Of a stretch of 39,315 bases of DNA, positions 29,295 through 39,315 are shown piece after piece (position 1 is the stretch's first letter; each line of letters begins with the position of its first letter). The stretch lies in the NCBI GenBank assembly GCA_902633655.1, contig CACPHA010000011.1, positions 1 through 39,315 of the forward strand, in the 5' to 3' direction. This DNA is from Paracoccaceae bacterium (GTDB lineage Bacteria > Pseudomonadota > Alphaproteobacteria > Rhodobacterales > Rhodobacteraceae). The position numbers and the translations under genes were made by a program. The notes beneath the pieces were generated by a model that had not been told where the DNA came from, did not search any database, and saw nothing but the letters and a program-made list of their open reading frames with translations.

Positions 29295-30271
29295 TGGATC
29301 TAATCAAAAATATCAAGGAAAAGCCATTTGTCGTTTTTGGACGGGCCGGGATTGATTTGTTTGCTGATCCGGTCGGCACATCGGCAGAAGTAGCCGAAAA
29401 CTTTCGCTCCGATATTGGCGGATCATCGGCCAATATTTGTGTCGGCCTTTGTAAACTAGGGCATTCCTCCTCATTGGTCACTTCTGTTTCAGATGATGTA
29501 GTGGGTCGGTTCTGTTTTAAACGCCTTCAGCACTACGGCGTTGATACTAAATACATTAAAACGATTAGTGGGGAATATCGCACCTCTCTTGCACTCTATG
29601 AAAGCAAGATTGAAGATTTTCAGCTTTGTATCTATCGAAACAATGCCGTGGACTTTCAGGTTACTAATGCAGATGTAGATTTTGTCGATTATCAGGCCTT
29701 TGGCGCATTGATCACGGCGGGTACTGTATTTGCGAACGAGCCATCTCGTGGGTCAACGTTTCGCGCATTCGAGCATGCGAAGAAGGCCGGACTACCTATA
29801 ATCTTTGATATTGATTACAGACCGTACTCTTGGCCTTCTGCGAAAGCTGCTTCAGATATCCTAACACGCGCCGGGGAGGCAAGTGACCTCATAGTTGGAA
29901 ATGACGAAGAATTTGGTTTTATGGCTGGGAGCTATGACGGGGGTCTAGAAAAAGCTCGTGACCTTGCTACTCAAGGAAAGCTAGTAATCTTTAAAATGGG
30001 TGAGAAGGGAGCAATCACCTTTGCGGATGGTAAAGAGATTCGTACAGGAATTTATCCGGTCACTATTCTAAAACCCAATGGTGCGGGTGATAGTTTTCTG
30101 GCAGGGTTGTTGGCGTCTCTCGCAAATGGATTTGATTTAAAACAGGCCGTTTTGCGCGGATCTGCTTGCGCTTCTATAGTAGTCGCAAATCCCGGCTGTG
30201 CGCCTGCCATTCCGGATCACTCAGAATTAGAGGCCTTTTTACAAACCCATGACGGCCCAACCCCCGTTTAA
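29294..30271 (+). CDS. iolC: 5-dehydro-2-deoxygluconokinase IolC (PfkB family)
   Basis: FGRAGIDLFADPVGTSAEVAENFRSDIGGSSANICVGLCKLG, NGAGDSFLAGLLASL. Confidence 0.93.
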   Translation: MDLIKNIKEKPFVVFGRAGIDLFADPVGTSAEVAENFRSDIGGSSANICVGLCKLGHSSSLVTSVSDDVVGRFCFKRLQHYGVDTKYIKTISGEYRTSLALYESKIEDFQLCIYRNNAVDFQVTNADVDFVDYQAFGALITAGTVFANEPSRGSTFRAFEHAKKAGLPIIFDIDYRPYSWPSAKAASDILTRAGEASDLIVGNDEEFGFMAGSYDGGLEKARDLATQGKLVIFKMGEKGAITFADGKEIRTGIYPVTILKPNGAGDSFLAGLLASLANGFDLKQAVLRGSACASIVVANPGCAPAIPDHSELEAFLQTHDGPTPV

Positions 30272-30285
30272 TTAGGAGTAAAAGG

Positions 30286-31122
30286 ATGCATATTGCACCG
30301 TATGACAATAAAAACAAGCCAGTTGTAGATATTGACGACCCCTCAGTTCCGTTAAATTACTTCAATATTGTGAAGCTCCAAGAAGGGCAGGTTTTTAAAT
30401 ATCAAGTCCCCGGGTACGAAACTTGTATAGTACCTGCCACCGGGAGTGTTGATGTGGATATCGAAGGTGACATCTTTATGGGTCTTGGTAATCGCGGTGA
30501 CGACGTATGGCATGGCGAACCCGAGGGTGTCTACGTTCCTTCAGGAGCAAAAGTAACATTGACTTGTATATCAGCGACAACTGAAACTTTTGTCGCTGGC
30601 GCGAAATACGGTAAAGTTTTAGATCCTTTTGAGGTGCGTGAGCATGACCTTGTCCAATATGGAAGTGATGATACTAAAACGCATCGAAAAATTAAACACA
30701 TTCTGGGTCAAAAGCAGCATGATAAAGTTGGTCGTTTACTGGTGAGTGAATTATTTACTGTTGGGCAAGGCGGCTGGTCAGGTTTTCCATCCCACAAACA
30801 TGATACCAACCGTTTGCCAGATGAAACACGTCATGATGAAACCTATAATTTTCGCTTTAAGCCTAAGTGGGGATCAGGCCTTCAAATGTTACAAAGGACC
30901 GATAACAAACCGGGTGATGCCTATCACATTATAGAAGGGTCGACTATCTGTATTGATAATGGGTACCACCCTTGCGCTGTTCTGCCAGGCTATGAGATGT
31001 ATTATTTCACAATTCTTGGAGGACTAACACAGCGATCTTTGGTACAGTATTTTCAACCGACACATGCCTACCAGGTGGAAACCATCCCTGGCATAAAAGA
31101 CATGATTGCAAAATTTAGATGA
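30286..31122 (+). CDS. iolB: 5-deoxy-glucuronate isomerase IolB
   Basis: GRLLVSELFTVGQGGWSGFPSHKHDTNRLPDETRHDETYNFRFKP. Confidence 0.93.
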   Translation: MHIAPYDNKNKPVVDIDDPSVPLNYFNIVKLQEGQVFKYQVPGYETCIVPATGSVDVDIEGDIFMGLGNRGDDVWHGEPEGVYVPSGAKVTLTCISATTETFVAGAKYGKVLDPFEVREHDLVQYGSDDTKTHRKIKHILGQKQHDKVGRLLVSELFTVGQGGWSGFPSHKHDTNRLPDETRHDETYNFRFKPKWGSGLQMLQRTDNKPGDAYHIIEGSTICIDNGYHPCAVLPGYEMYYFTILGGLTQRSLVQYFQPTHAYQVETIPGIKDMIAKFR

Positions 31123-31955
31123 GTGTCGCCACTCTTAGTGATGTTCTACAACCAGCCTTGGCAAAGGGTTACGCAGTCGCAGGCATGGTTACACTAGGCT
31201 GGGAAGATATGCGGGCGTTTGTGGAGGCCGCAGAAGAAGAAAACGCACCTTTGATTTTGCAATCAGGGCCCAGTTGTAGAGAGCACACACCCCTTCCTAT
31301 TTTGGGTAAAATGTTCCGTTTTCTTGCCGAGCAGGCCTCAGTACCAGTAGTCGCTCACCTCGACCATGGTTATACGCATGGCGAATGCAAAATGGCATTA
31401 GAAAGCGGCTTTACCTCTTTAATGTTCGATGGATCGCGTAAACCACTTGCCCAAAATATTGACGAAACTGCAGCTATTTCTGAAATGGCCCATAAAGCGG
31501 GAATTTCCTGCGAGGGTGAAATTGGATTTGTTGGATATGTGAATGGAGAAATTTCGAATGGAACAAATCCGATCGAGGCCGCAAAATTTGCCCGCGAGAC
31601 AGGAGTTGATGCGCTTGCGGTATCTGTCGGCAACGTACATCTACAACAGAAAAAAGAGGGTGGATTGGACGAAGACCTAATTTACAAAATTGGCGCCTGC
31701 ACAAATTTGCCGTTAGTTATTCACGGTGGCTCAGGAGTGCCCGTAGAACAACGCAAACATCTTTCGCGCTATAGTTCCATCTGCAAATTCAATATTGGTA
31801 CTGAGCTTCGCATGGCATTTGGGTCAGCACTAAAAGATGCTGTTTCTCTTGATCCATTTCGCTTCGATCGCGTTCAAATTCTTAAGGATACCCATCATCC
31901 GGTCAAAATGGCGGCACGGGAAGTTATTCAGACACTTTTCACTAATTATGCTTAA
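31119..31955 (+). CDS. Class II fructose-bisphosphate aldolase family protein (IolJ-like)
   Basis: VPVVAHLDHGYTHGECKMALESGFTSLMFDGSRKPLAQNI, LVIHGGSGVP, SICKFNIGTELRMAF; 4-bp overlap with iolB. Confidence 0.88.
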   Translation: MSVATLSDVLQPALAKGYAVAGMVTLGWEDMRAFVEAAEEENAPLILQSGPSCREHTPLPILGKMFRFLAEQASVPVVAHLDHGYTHGECKMALESGFTSLMFDGSRKPLAQNIDETAAISEMAHKAGISCEGEIGFVGYVNGEISNGTNPIEAAKFARETGVDALAVSVGNVHLQQKKEGGLDEDLIYKIGACTNLPLVIHGGSGVPVEQRKHLSRYSSICKFNIGTELRMAFGSALKDAVSLDPFRFDRVQILKDTHHPVKMAAREVIQTLFTNYA

Positions 31956-32028
31956 CTGAGGAGCCACAATTGACCCGCGGAGGTAAGTCATCAGGCCCTG
32001 TTTATCGTAAATTTAGGTGGGCAAAAAA

Positions 32029-33024
32029 ATGACACCTACGTTGAAGGATGTTGCTGAACTTGCCGGCGTATCTCGTTCAGCAGTGTCCCGCACCTTTACC
32101 GAGGGAGCTTCAGTATCGGAACGAATGCGGCGAAAAGTTGAGCTGGCTGCGCAAAAATTAGGATATTCTCCTAATGCGCTTGCCTCCTCATTAACAACAG
32201 GACGCACAAAGCTTGTTGGCCTAGTGTCAAACAACTTTCAAAATCCAATCTTTCTCGAGGTATTTGATCTTTTTACTAAGACTCTGCAAGAGAGGGGATT
32301 AAGGCCGCTCATTGTAAATCTGTCTGACGAAGTCGAGCCTGAAAATTCACTTCTGATGCTGAGGCAATATTCGGTTGACGCTATCGTAGTTGCCTCATCC
32401 ACCCTGCCTACGAGCTTTGCAAGCGCTTTTAACGATTCTGATATTCCAGTAATTCACACATTTGGCCGCTTTGACTCCTTTCCCAAAGTACATGTTGTTG
32501 GCATCGACAACATCGAGTGTGGTCGGATGGCGGCAAGAACACTCATTGCTAGGGAATACAAAAGTATCGGCTATCTTGGCGGCCCTGAAGGATCCACCTC
32601 AGCCCAAGATCGGCATCGTGGCTTTATGGAGGAAGTCGTATTACACCCCGCGATTAAAGCTAGAGCGCGTTATTCTGCAGGGTATTCCTTTGAAGCTGGG
32701 CGAATTATCATGCTTGAGGAGCTTTCTGAAAAGCCCGCGGAGGCCTATTTCTGCGGTGACGACATACTTTCGATTGGAGCACTCTCGGCTATGCATACGC
32801 ACGGGCTCAAACCATCCAAAGACATCGGAATCATAGGTTTAAATGATATGCAAATGTCTGGCTGGCAAAGCTTTGACCTCACCACCATTAGGCAGCCAGT
32901 CAAAAAGATCATAAAAGCATCTGTGGACCTCGTTGAGGAAATACTGCTGGAACCCAACAAGGAGCCAGAGGCGCTTATCTTTCCATGTGAAATCGTTGAA
33001 CGGGGAACATTGAGGAAAGAATAA
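32029..33024 (+). CDS. LacI-family transcriptional regulator
   Basis: N-terminal HTH TLKDVAELAGVSRSAVSRTFTEGASVSERMRRKVELAAQKLGYSPNALASSL; ATG at 32029 preferred over GTG at 32017. Confidence 0.95.
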   Translation: MTPTLKDVAELAGVSRSAVSRTFTEGASVSERMRRKVELAAQKLGYSPNALASSLTTGRTKLVGLVSNNFQNPIFLEVFDLFTKTLQERGLRPLIVNLSDEVEPENSLLMLRQYSVDAIVVASSTLPTSFASAFNDSDIPVIHTFGRFDSFPKVHVVGIDNIECGRMAARTLIAREYKSIGYLGGPEGSTSAQDRHRGFMEEVVLHPAIKARARYSAGYSFEAGRIIMLEELSEKPAEAYFCGDDILSIGALSAMHTHGLKPSKDIGIIGLNDMQMSGWQSFDLTTIRQPVKKIIKASVDLVEEILLEPNKEPEALIFPCEIVERGTLRKE

Positions 33025-33069
33025 CTAAAAAGTAGTGCCAATATCACTGTAAGGAAACATAAATCATAC

Positions 33070-33103
33070 TTATTTCAAACTTAAAACTTTATGTTTGAAA
33101 TAA
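33070..33103. promoter_or_regulatory. Inverted repeat upstream of the aryl-CoA operon (candidate MarR-family operator)
   Basis: Perfect 11-bp arms TTATTTCAAAC (33070-33080) and GTTTGAAATAA (33093-33103), 12-nt spacer, 47 bp upstream of the operon's first ATG. Confidence 0.7.
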
Positions 33104-33149
33104 TGTATTCATGTGATACTTTTGTGGAGAGTATCGATGGAGTTTTTTC

Positions 33150-35444
33150 ATGAGAATTGCTTGCTTGGGTGGTGGGCCTGCCGGATTATATTTCGCCATT
33201 TCGATGAAGCTACGTGATCCCACCCATGACATCACAGTAATTGAAAGAAATAAATCTGATGACACATTTGGGTGGGGTGTTGTCCTATCCGACGAGACGC
33301 TTGAAAATCTTACCGTTAATGATCCTAAAAGTGCAGAAGCTATTAAAAATCATTTCGCCTACTGGGACGATATTGCTTTACACCACAAGGGTGAACATCT
33401 CGTTTCATCTGGTCATGGGTTTTGTGGAATAGGACGTAAACGTCTTTTGATGCTGCTACAAGCACGTGCGCGGGAGCTGGAGATTCAACTACATTTTGAA
33501 ACAGAGATTGAAAGTGCTGAGAGTTATAAAGAATCATATGATCTTGTAGTTGCAAGCGATGGTTTAAATTCAGCAACTCGCCTTCTCTATGAGGATACTT
33601 TTAAACCCGAGATCGATCTCCGCCATTGCCAATTTGTCTGGTTAGGGACAGAACAGCGTTTTGATGATGCCTTTACTTTCATTTTTGAAGAAACAGACAA
33701 CGGTTGGATTTGGGCTCACGCCTATCAGTTTGATAATCAAACGGCGACATTTATCGTCGAATGCTCTCAGGATACGTTCGATGCTTTTGGCTTTGGAAAA
33801 ATGAGCCAAGCCGAAAGTATCTCCATATGCGAAAATATTTTCAAGGATCATCTCAAAGATCACACATTAATGACAAATGCACACCACGTTCGTGGATCTG
33901 CGTGGATCAGGTTTCCGAGAGTTTTATGCGAAAAATGGAGCCATGAAAATGTCGTGCTCTTAGGAGATGCAGCTGCTACAGCACATTTTTCCATTGGATC
34001 TGGCACGAAATTGGCGCTGGAATCAGCGGTTGCACTTGCAGACTGCCTACACTCCGAGCAAGATATGGTATCATCCTTTCAGCGCTACGAAGACGAGCGC
34101 AGACTTGAAGTACTTCGACTTCAATCTGCCGCGCGTAATTCCATGGAGTGGTTTGAGCGGGTAGAGCGTTATCTAAATCTTGATCCGGTACAACTAAATT
34201 ACTCAATGCTCACCCGCAGTCAGCGGATAAGTCATGAAAATCTGCGCGCCCGGGACAAAGGCTGGCTTGAAGGGGCGGAACGCTGGTTCATGAAGCAGTC
34301 GGGAGTTAACACAAATGCACCGCTTCGTGCGCCTATGTTTGCGCCGATATCTCTTAGGAAAATGTCCTTGAAAAACCGTGTCGTGGTTTCACCTATGGCA
34401 CAATATAAGGCGAAGGATGGATGCGTCACCGATTGGCACCTCGTCCATTACGGCGAAAGGGCAAAGGGCGGCGCGGGGTTAATTTTTACCGAAATGACCT
34501 GTGTTTCCGCTGAGGGCCGTATTACGCTAGGTTGCCCTGGTCTATATACAATTGAACACGAATCAGCATGGCGTCGATTGACAGACTTTATACATAGCGA
34601 AAGCGATGCCAAAGTGTGTTGCCAAATTGGCCATTCTGGCCGAAAAGGCTCTACTCAGTTGGGATGGGAAAAAATGGATGCCCCATTGCCAGAAAAGAAT
34701 TGGGGAATTATTAGTGCTTCTGCGATTAGCTGGTCCAACGAGAACGCAGTACCGCGTGAAATCACCCGTGATGAAATGAATGAAGTAAAGGCTCAGTTTG
34801 CGGCATCAGCATCCATGGCTGATAGAGCAGGATTTGACATGATAGAGTTGCATGCTGCCCATGGTTACCTGCTTTCATCCTTTATCTCCCCGGCTTCAAA
34901 CATAAGGAGTGATAAATACGGCGGGTCACTGGATAATCGTCTGCGCTGGCCGCTGGAGGTTTTTTCCGTCATGAGGGCCGAATGGCCAATAAATAAGCCA
35001 ATGTCCGTTCGGATATCTGCTAACGACTGGTTGGATAAAGATGGTATTACTCCGGAAGATGCCGTTATTATTGCTCAGGCTTTTGCAAATGCGGGTGCTG
35101 ACGTCATCGATGTCTCCGCAGGCCAAACATCTATAGATGCAAAGCCAGTTTACGGCCGAATGTTTCAGACACCCTTCAGCGATCGTATTCGAAACGAAGC
35201 TAATCTTAAGACTATCGCGGTGGGCAATATTTATGAGGCTGACCATGCCAACTCAATTCTGATGGCAGGTCGCGCTGATCTGGTGGCAGTAGGGCGACCT
35301 CATCTTTCTGACCCTTATTGGACACTGCGTGAAGCCTCAAAGATTGGGGACAGAGTAGCACCAGATTGGCCGCTACCATATCTGGCAGGGCGTGATCAAA
35401 CATGGAGACTTGCTGATCGTGAGGCCGAGGCTTTAAGCGCATGA
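33150..35444 (+). CDS. Bifunctional aryl-CoA monooxygenase/NADH:flavin oxidoreductase (salicylyl-CoA 5-hydroxylase / 2-aminobenzoyl-CoA monooxygenase-reductase-like)
   Basis: N-terminal FAD monooxygenase [18 protein letters not shown]...[32 protein letters not shown]-terminal OYE domain [45 protein letters not shown]. Confidence 0.93.
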   Translation: MRIACLGGGPAGLYFAISMKLRDPTHDITVIERNKSDDTFGWGVVLSDETLENLTVNDPKSAEAIKNHFAYWDDIALHHKGEHLVSSGHGFCGIGRKRLLMLLQARARELEIQLHFETEIESAESYKESYDLVVASDGLNSATRLLYEDTFKPEIDLRHCQFVWLGTEQRFDDAFTFIFEETDNGWIWAHAYQFDNQTATFIVECSQDTFDAFGFGKMSQAESISICENIFKDHLKDHTLMTNAHHVRGSAWIRFPRVLCEKWSHENVVLLGDAAATAHFSIGSGTKLALESAVALADCLHSEQDMVSSFQRYEDERRLEVLRLQSAARNSMEWFERVERYLNLDPVQLNYSMLTRSQRISHENLRARDKGWLEGAERWFMKQSGVNTNAPLRAPMFAPISLRKMSLKNRVVVSPMAQYKAKDGCVTDWHLVHYGERAKGGAGLIFTEMTCVSAEGRITLGCPGLYTIEHESAWRRLTDFIHSESDAKVCCQIGHSGRKGSTQLGWEKMDAPLPEKNWGIISASAISWSNENAVPREITRDEMNEVKAQFAASASMADRAGFDMIELHAAHGYLLSSFISPASNIRSDKYGGSLDNRLRWPLEVFSVMRAEWPINKPMSVRISANDWLDKDGITPEDAVIIAQAFANAGADVIDVSAGQTSIDAKPVYGRMFQTPFSDRIRNEANLKTIAVGNIYEADHANSILMAGRADLVAVGRPHLSDPYWTLREASKIGDRVAPDWPLPYLAGRDQTWRLADREAEALSA

Positions 35445-36157
35445 GACGAGTTTTGGTAACCGGAGGGGGAACCGGCATTGGTAATGCAATCGCCTGTGCG
35501 TTCTATGAAAATGGCGATAAAGTTGTGATCGCCGGACGCCGTCAAAACGTTCTTGAGAGAACGGCAAAAGACCGCATGGCCTATAAACGTGCGGATATAA
35601 CCATAGAGGCGGATGTAGAAGCACTTTTCGATACGTCTTATGACATTGTTATTGCAAACGCGGGCTATGGGGTGTCAGGAAGAGTTGCAAGTCTCTCTCT
35701 TCAAGACTGGAAAGCAACACTTGATGTAAATTTGACGGGCACGTTCCTAACATTTCGTCAAGCTTTGCGGGTTAATCCAACTGTTTCTCGACTAATTGCT
35801 ATTGCCTCTACAGTTTCTCTAAAAGGAAATGCTTCGGTTCCAGCGTATACCGCTGCAAAACATGGTGTACTAGGCCTAGTGCGGTCCGTTGCTCTGGATA
35901 TCGCCAAAAAGAACGGTACCTGCAATGCAATTTGCCCAGGTTTCACGGATACCAATCTTGCCGAAAATGCTATAAAAGGATTAATGCAGCGATTTGATAT
36001 GACGCGGGAATTGGCAACGGCAAAAGTGGCGTCCGGTAATCCAAGAGGAGATTTAATTTCTCCGAATGAAGTGGCTGCTACCGCGCTTTTTCTCGCATCG
36101 CCGGGAGCAGCCGCCATTAATGGCCATGCGCTCTCCGTTTCCGGCGGTGAGATATGA
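35441..36157 (+). CDS. SDR-family oxidoreductase
   Basis: [42 protein letters not shown]. Confidence 0.92.
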   Translation: MRRVLVTGGGTGIGNAIACAFYENGDKVVIAGRRQNVLERTAKDRMAYKRADITIEADVEALFDTSYDIVIANAGYGVSGRVASLSLQDWKATLDVNLTGTFLTFRQALRVNPTVSRLIAIASTVSLKGNASVPAYTAAKHGVLGLVRSVALDIAKKNGTCNAICPGFTDTNLAENAIKGLMQRFDMTRELATAKVASGNPRGDLISPNEVAATALFLASPGAAAINGHALSVSGGEI

Positions 36158-36621
36158 AGCAGAACTCTATCTACAAAAAAGAAAAGGACACAAAAACACG
36201 CTTAAGGCTCTGGCTCAGACTTTTAAAGCTTAGTTCTGGAATTGAGGCTGAGCTGAGAAGAAGACTGAAAGCAGATCACGGAACTACTCTTCCCCGCTTC
36301 GATGTTTTAGCCGCTTTATTTCGCTATCCTGAGGGTTTAAAGATGAGCGAACTCTCCACCCACCTGAAGGTATCGAATGGAAATGTTACGGGCATTTTAG
36401 ATCGTTTAACGGAGGAAGGGTTGGCGTTAAGAACGGCTATGCCGGGTGATCGTCGCGCTCACCTTGCCCGCCTGACACCTAAGGGTCAGGCGGTCTTTTC
36501 TTGCTTAGCAGAGTATCATGAGAACTGGATTAACGACCTTTTTAAGGGCCTAACTTCAGACGAGGCAAAAGCTCTTACCGGCTCTCTAGAAAAGGCGATT
36601 TCAGTACAGGAGCAAAAATGA
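36154..36621 (+). CDS. MarR-family transcriptional regulator
   Basis: [67 protein letters not shown]. Confidence 0.93.
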   Translation: MKQNSIYKKEKDTKTRLRLWLRLLKLSSGIEAELRRRLKADHGTTLPRFDVLAALFRYPEGLKMSELSTHLKVSNGNVTGILDRLTEEGLALRTAMPGDRRAHLARLTPKGQAVFSCLAEYHENWINDLFKGLTSDEAKALTGSLEKAISVQEQK

Positions 36622-37421
36622 AACCTTTTAAACCCAAATATTTTCGCTGTTATGTTGAAGATGGCATCGCACGTATCGCGCATGAGAGACCTGAACGAAA
36701 GAACCCCTTTACATTCGACAGCTATGCGGAACTACGTGACTGGTTTCGCGCTATTGTATACGATGAGGATATCCACGCCGTAGTCATCCTTCCAAATGGT
36801 GGGAATTTTTCTTCTGGGGGCGATGTTCACGATATAATCGGGCCTCTAACAGGTATGTCTATGAAAGAGCTTTTAGCCTTCACTCGCATGACGGGGGACC
36901 TCGTAAAGGGAATGATTGGTTGCGGCAAACCTATTATTGCAGCTGTTGATGGGGTTTGCGCCGGTGCAGGTGCCATCATGGCGATGGCCTCCGATCTACG
37001 TCTTGCCACGCCTGAAGCAAAAACTGCCTTTCTATTCAATCGTGTTGGGCTAGCTGGCTGCGATATGGGCGCTTGTGCGATCCTTCCTCGTATAATTGGC
37101 CAAACACGGGCAGCAGACCTGCTCTATTCCGGTCGTGCAATGTTGGCTGACGAAGGTTTGTCTTGGGGATTTTTCAATCGCGTTGTATCAACAGACGAGC
37201 TTGAAGCAGAGGCTTTAAAGCTTGCAGGGCGAATTGTCAGCGGGCCTACATTTGCCAATTCAATGACAAAGACAATGCTTTCGCAAGAGTGGTCGATGAG
37301 CCTCGAGCAGGCCATTGAGGCCGAAGCACAAGCTCAGGCAATTTGTATGCAAGGTAAAGATTTTCGCCGCGCCTATGAAGCGTTTACTGCCAAAGAGAAA
37401 CCACTGTTTAAGGGGGATTGA
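36618..37421 (+). CDS. Enoyl-CoA hydratase/isomerase family protein
   Basis: [51 protein letters not shown]. Confidence 0.93.
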   Translation: MKPFKPKYFRCYVEDGIARIAHERPERKNPFTFDSYAELRDWFRAIVYDEDIHAVVILPNGGNFSSGGDVHDIIGPLTGMSMKELLAFTRMTGDLVKGMIGCGKPIIAAVDGVCAGAGAIMAMASDLRLATPEAKTAFLFNRVGLAGCDMGACAILPRIIGQTRAADLLYSGRAMLADEGLSWGFFNRVVSTDELEAEALKLAGRIVSGPTFANSMTKTMLSQEWSMSLEQAIEAEAQAQAICMQGKDFRRAYEAFTAKEKPLFKGD

Positions 37422-38572
37422 TGGCTGATCGAAGCTTTGTCGAATGGCCCTTTTTTGGGAACGATCACCGTACCTGGGCTGAAAAAGTAGAAGAGGTCGC
37501 AAAAGGACTAAGCGTTGATCATAGCAATATCGATGTTGCTTGCCAGGAATTGGTCAAAACGCTAGGCGAAGCCGGCGTACTCCGTCCCACTGCAAGTGAA
37601 AACGGTAGATTTGACGTAAGAAAACTTTGTCTCGCCCGTGAAGTCCTTTCCCGTCACAGCGGTCTCGCAGATTTTAGTTTTGCCATGCAGGGGCTTGGAA
37701 CAGGCGCGATTACACTTTTTGGTAACGATGATCAAAAAGCTTATTGGCTTCCTAAAACAAAATCGGGCCAAGCAATTTCAGCTTTTGCACTTACTGAACC
37801 AGGTTCAGGTTCAGATGTCGCAAATTCTTCTATGACAGCTAAAGGAGACGGTAATGAATATGTATTGAATGGTGAAAAGACTTGGATATCCAACGGAGGC
37901 ATAGCGGACCTATATACAGTCTTTGCTAGAACCGGCGAGGGTCCTGGGGCTAGGGGTTTAAGTGCTTTTTTAGTTACACCAGATGCATTGGGTTTCGAGA
38001 TTGTAGAACGGCTAGAAACCATAGCACCTCACCCCCTCGCCACCCTGAGGTTTAATAACTGCCGCATACCCAAATCCGCCCTAATTGGTGAGCTCGGTGA
38101 AGGCTTTAAAATTTCTATGGCTGTACTTGATGTATTTCGTCCAACCGTTGCCGCTGCGGCACTTGGATTTGCAAGACGGGCGTTTGATGAGGCGCTGACC
38201 AGGGTAAAAACTCGCCACGTGCAAGGCGCACCTTTATTCGATTTACAGATGGTCCAAGGCCATATCGCAGATATGGCCCTGAATATCGATGCGGCTGCTT
38301 TGCTAATTTATCGCGCCGCTTGGGCCAAAGACAATGGAGCCTCACGCATTTCTCGAGAGGCTGCAATGGCCAAGCTCTTTTCAACTGAACAAGCCCAAAA
38401 AGTGATCGACAAAGCTGTTCAACTTTTTGGAGGTGATGGCGTTCGCTCAGGAATGCCAGTTGAACAGCTTTATCGCGAAATTAGAGCATTGCGGATTTAC
38501 GAAGGCGCCAGTGATGTTCAAAAAATTATTATCGCCCGCCAGTCTTTGAGCAACTTTAATGGAGGGATTTGA
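37418..38572 (+). CDS. Acyl-CoA dehydrogenase family protein
   Basis: [85 protein letters not shown]. Confidence 0.94.
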   Translation: MMADRSFVEWPFFGNDHRTWAEKVEEVAKGLSVDHSNIDVACQELVKTLGEAGVLRPTASENGRFDVRKLCLAREVLSRHSGLADFSFAMQGLGTGAITLFGNDDQKAYWLPKTKSGQAISAFALTEPGSGSDVANSSMTAKGDGNEYVLNGEKTWISNGGIADLYTVFARTGEGPGARGLSAFLVTPDALGFEIVERLETIAPHPLATLRFNNCRIPKSALIGELGEGFKISMAVLDVFRPTVAAAALGFARRAFDEALTRVKTRHVQGAPLFDLQMVQGHIADMALNIDAAALLIYRAAWAKDNGASRISREAAMAKLFSTEQAQKVIDKAVQLFGGDGVRSGMPVEQLYREIRALRIYEGASDVQKIIIARQSLSNFNGGI

Positions 38573-39315
38573 TGTTAGGGAAAAGTGCGCATATTGATAC
38601 ATTCGCCCGTGACAATTTGCCAGCGGCGAGCCTTTTACCAGAATTCAAGTTAGAAAGCTTTCGATATCCTGAAAAACTCAATGCAGGCTATGAGCTGACG
38701 GATGCCATGGTTGAAAAGGGTTTCGGCGATCACACGGCCCTAATTGGCAACGGGCGTCAGCGTACATACAAAGAGTTGGCAGATTGGACCAATCGAGTAG
38801 CACATGTTTTGAAGGATGATCTAGGCGTAGTTCCCGGAAATAGGGTACTAATTCGGTCAGCAAATAATCCTGCCTTGGTAGCATGCTGGCTCGCTGCAAC
38901 TAAAGCTGGTGCAGTTGTTGTGAATACAATGCCAATGCTCAGGGCGGGTGAACTTAAGAAATACATCGAAAAGGCCGAGATTTCATACGCACTTTCCGAC
39001 ACAAGACTGATTGATGAGTTACTGGAATGCGCAAAGACCTCTAATTCACTACGGACAGTGGTTGGTTTTGATGGAAGCTCTAACCATGATGCGGAACTTG
39101 ATCGGCTGGCGCTTGAAAAACCGGTTGGCTTCGACACCGTTAGAACTGGACGCGATGATGTAGCCCTTTTAGGTTTTACATCTGGTTCAACAGACGAGCC
39201 GAAAGCAACAATGCATTTTCATCGTGATCTACTTATTATCGCAGATGGCTACGCAAAAGAAGTTTTAGGGGTTAAACCCAACGACATTTTCATAGGTTCT
39301 CCACCCCTGGCATTT
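38572..39315 (+). CDS. AMP-dependent acyl-CoA ligase, benzoate/2-aminobenzoate-CoA ligase-like, N-terminal 248 aa (continues past right edge)
   Basis: ATG at 38572 overlaps the preceding TGA; open to window end; translation includes TALIGNGRQRTYKELADWTNRVAHVL, LLGFTSGSTDEPKATMHFHRDLLIIADGYAKEVLGV. Confidence 0.88.
   Translation, partial: MLGKSAHIDTFARDNLPAASLLPEFKLESFRYPEKLNAGYELTDAMVEKGFGDHTALIGNGRQRTYKELADWTNRVAHVLKDDLGVVPGNRVLIRSANNPALVACWLAATKAGAVVVNTMPMLRAGELKKYIEKAEISYALSDTRLIDELLECAKTSNSLRTVVGFDGSSNHDAELDRLALEKPVGFDTVRTGRDDVALLGFTSGSTDEPKATMHFHRDLLIIADGYAKEVLGVKPNDIFIGSPPLAF

Noticed and set aside
35758-36117. Minus-strand ORF of 119 aa (and similar antisense ORFs across the aryl-CoA operon)
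   Set aside because: Antisense shadows of well-supported CDSs with no recognisable domain.
1-39315. CRISPR arrays, transposases, integrases, rRNA genes
   Set aside because: No regular repeat-spacer pattern, mobile-element protein motifs or rRNA sequence was recognised on either strand.

Overview
Window from an apparently alphaproteobacterial chromosome (taxonomy inferred from gene content only). It is densely packed with catabolic and transport genes. Left to right: (i) a minus-strand operon of a glycine-betaine/TMAO-type ABC transporter (ProX/TmoX-like SBP, ATPase, fused double permease) plus the start of a cytoplasmic BisC/TorA-like molybdoenzyme cut by the window edge, divergent from a BetI-like TetR regulator; (ii) a selenocysteine island: a GrdB/PrdB-family reductase whose ORF is split in the track by an in-frame TGA that I read as Sec (I-P-I-U-P-F-C), a degenerate selD, tRNA-Sec (anticodon TCA), selB and selA; (iii) a GMC oxidoreductase, a frameshifted VOC gene, a GcvT-like protein and a cytochrome P450; (iv) an inositol/rhizopine-type cluster (ABC importer, SDR, three Gfo/Idh/MocA enzymes, PhyH dioxygenase, MocD-like membrane desaturase/hydroxylase, TIM-barrel isomerase, IolD, IolC, IolB, IolJ-like aldolase, LacI regulator); (v) a translationally coupled aryl-CoA operon (salicylyl/anthraniloyl-CoA monooxygenase-reductase, SDR, MarR, enoyl-CoA hydratase, acyl-CoA dehydrogenase, acyl-CoA ligase) running off the right edge. 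The most notable signals are the Sec-containing PrdB-like protein without visible partner subunits, the multiply broken selD beside otherwise intact Sec genes, the iron-oxygenase genes inside the inositol locus, and several strong palindromic operator candidates. No CRISPR array, transposase or integrase was seen. No tools were run; family calls come from motif recognition in the translations.
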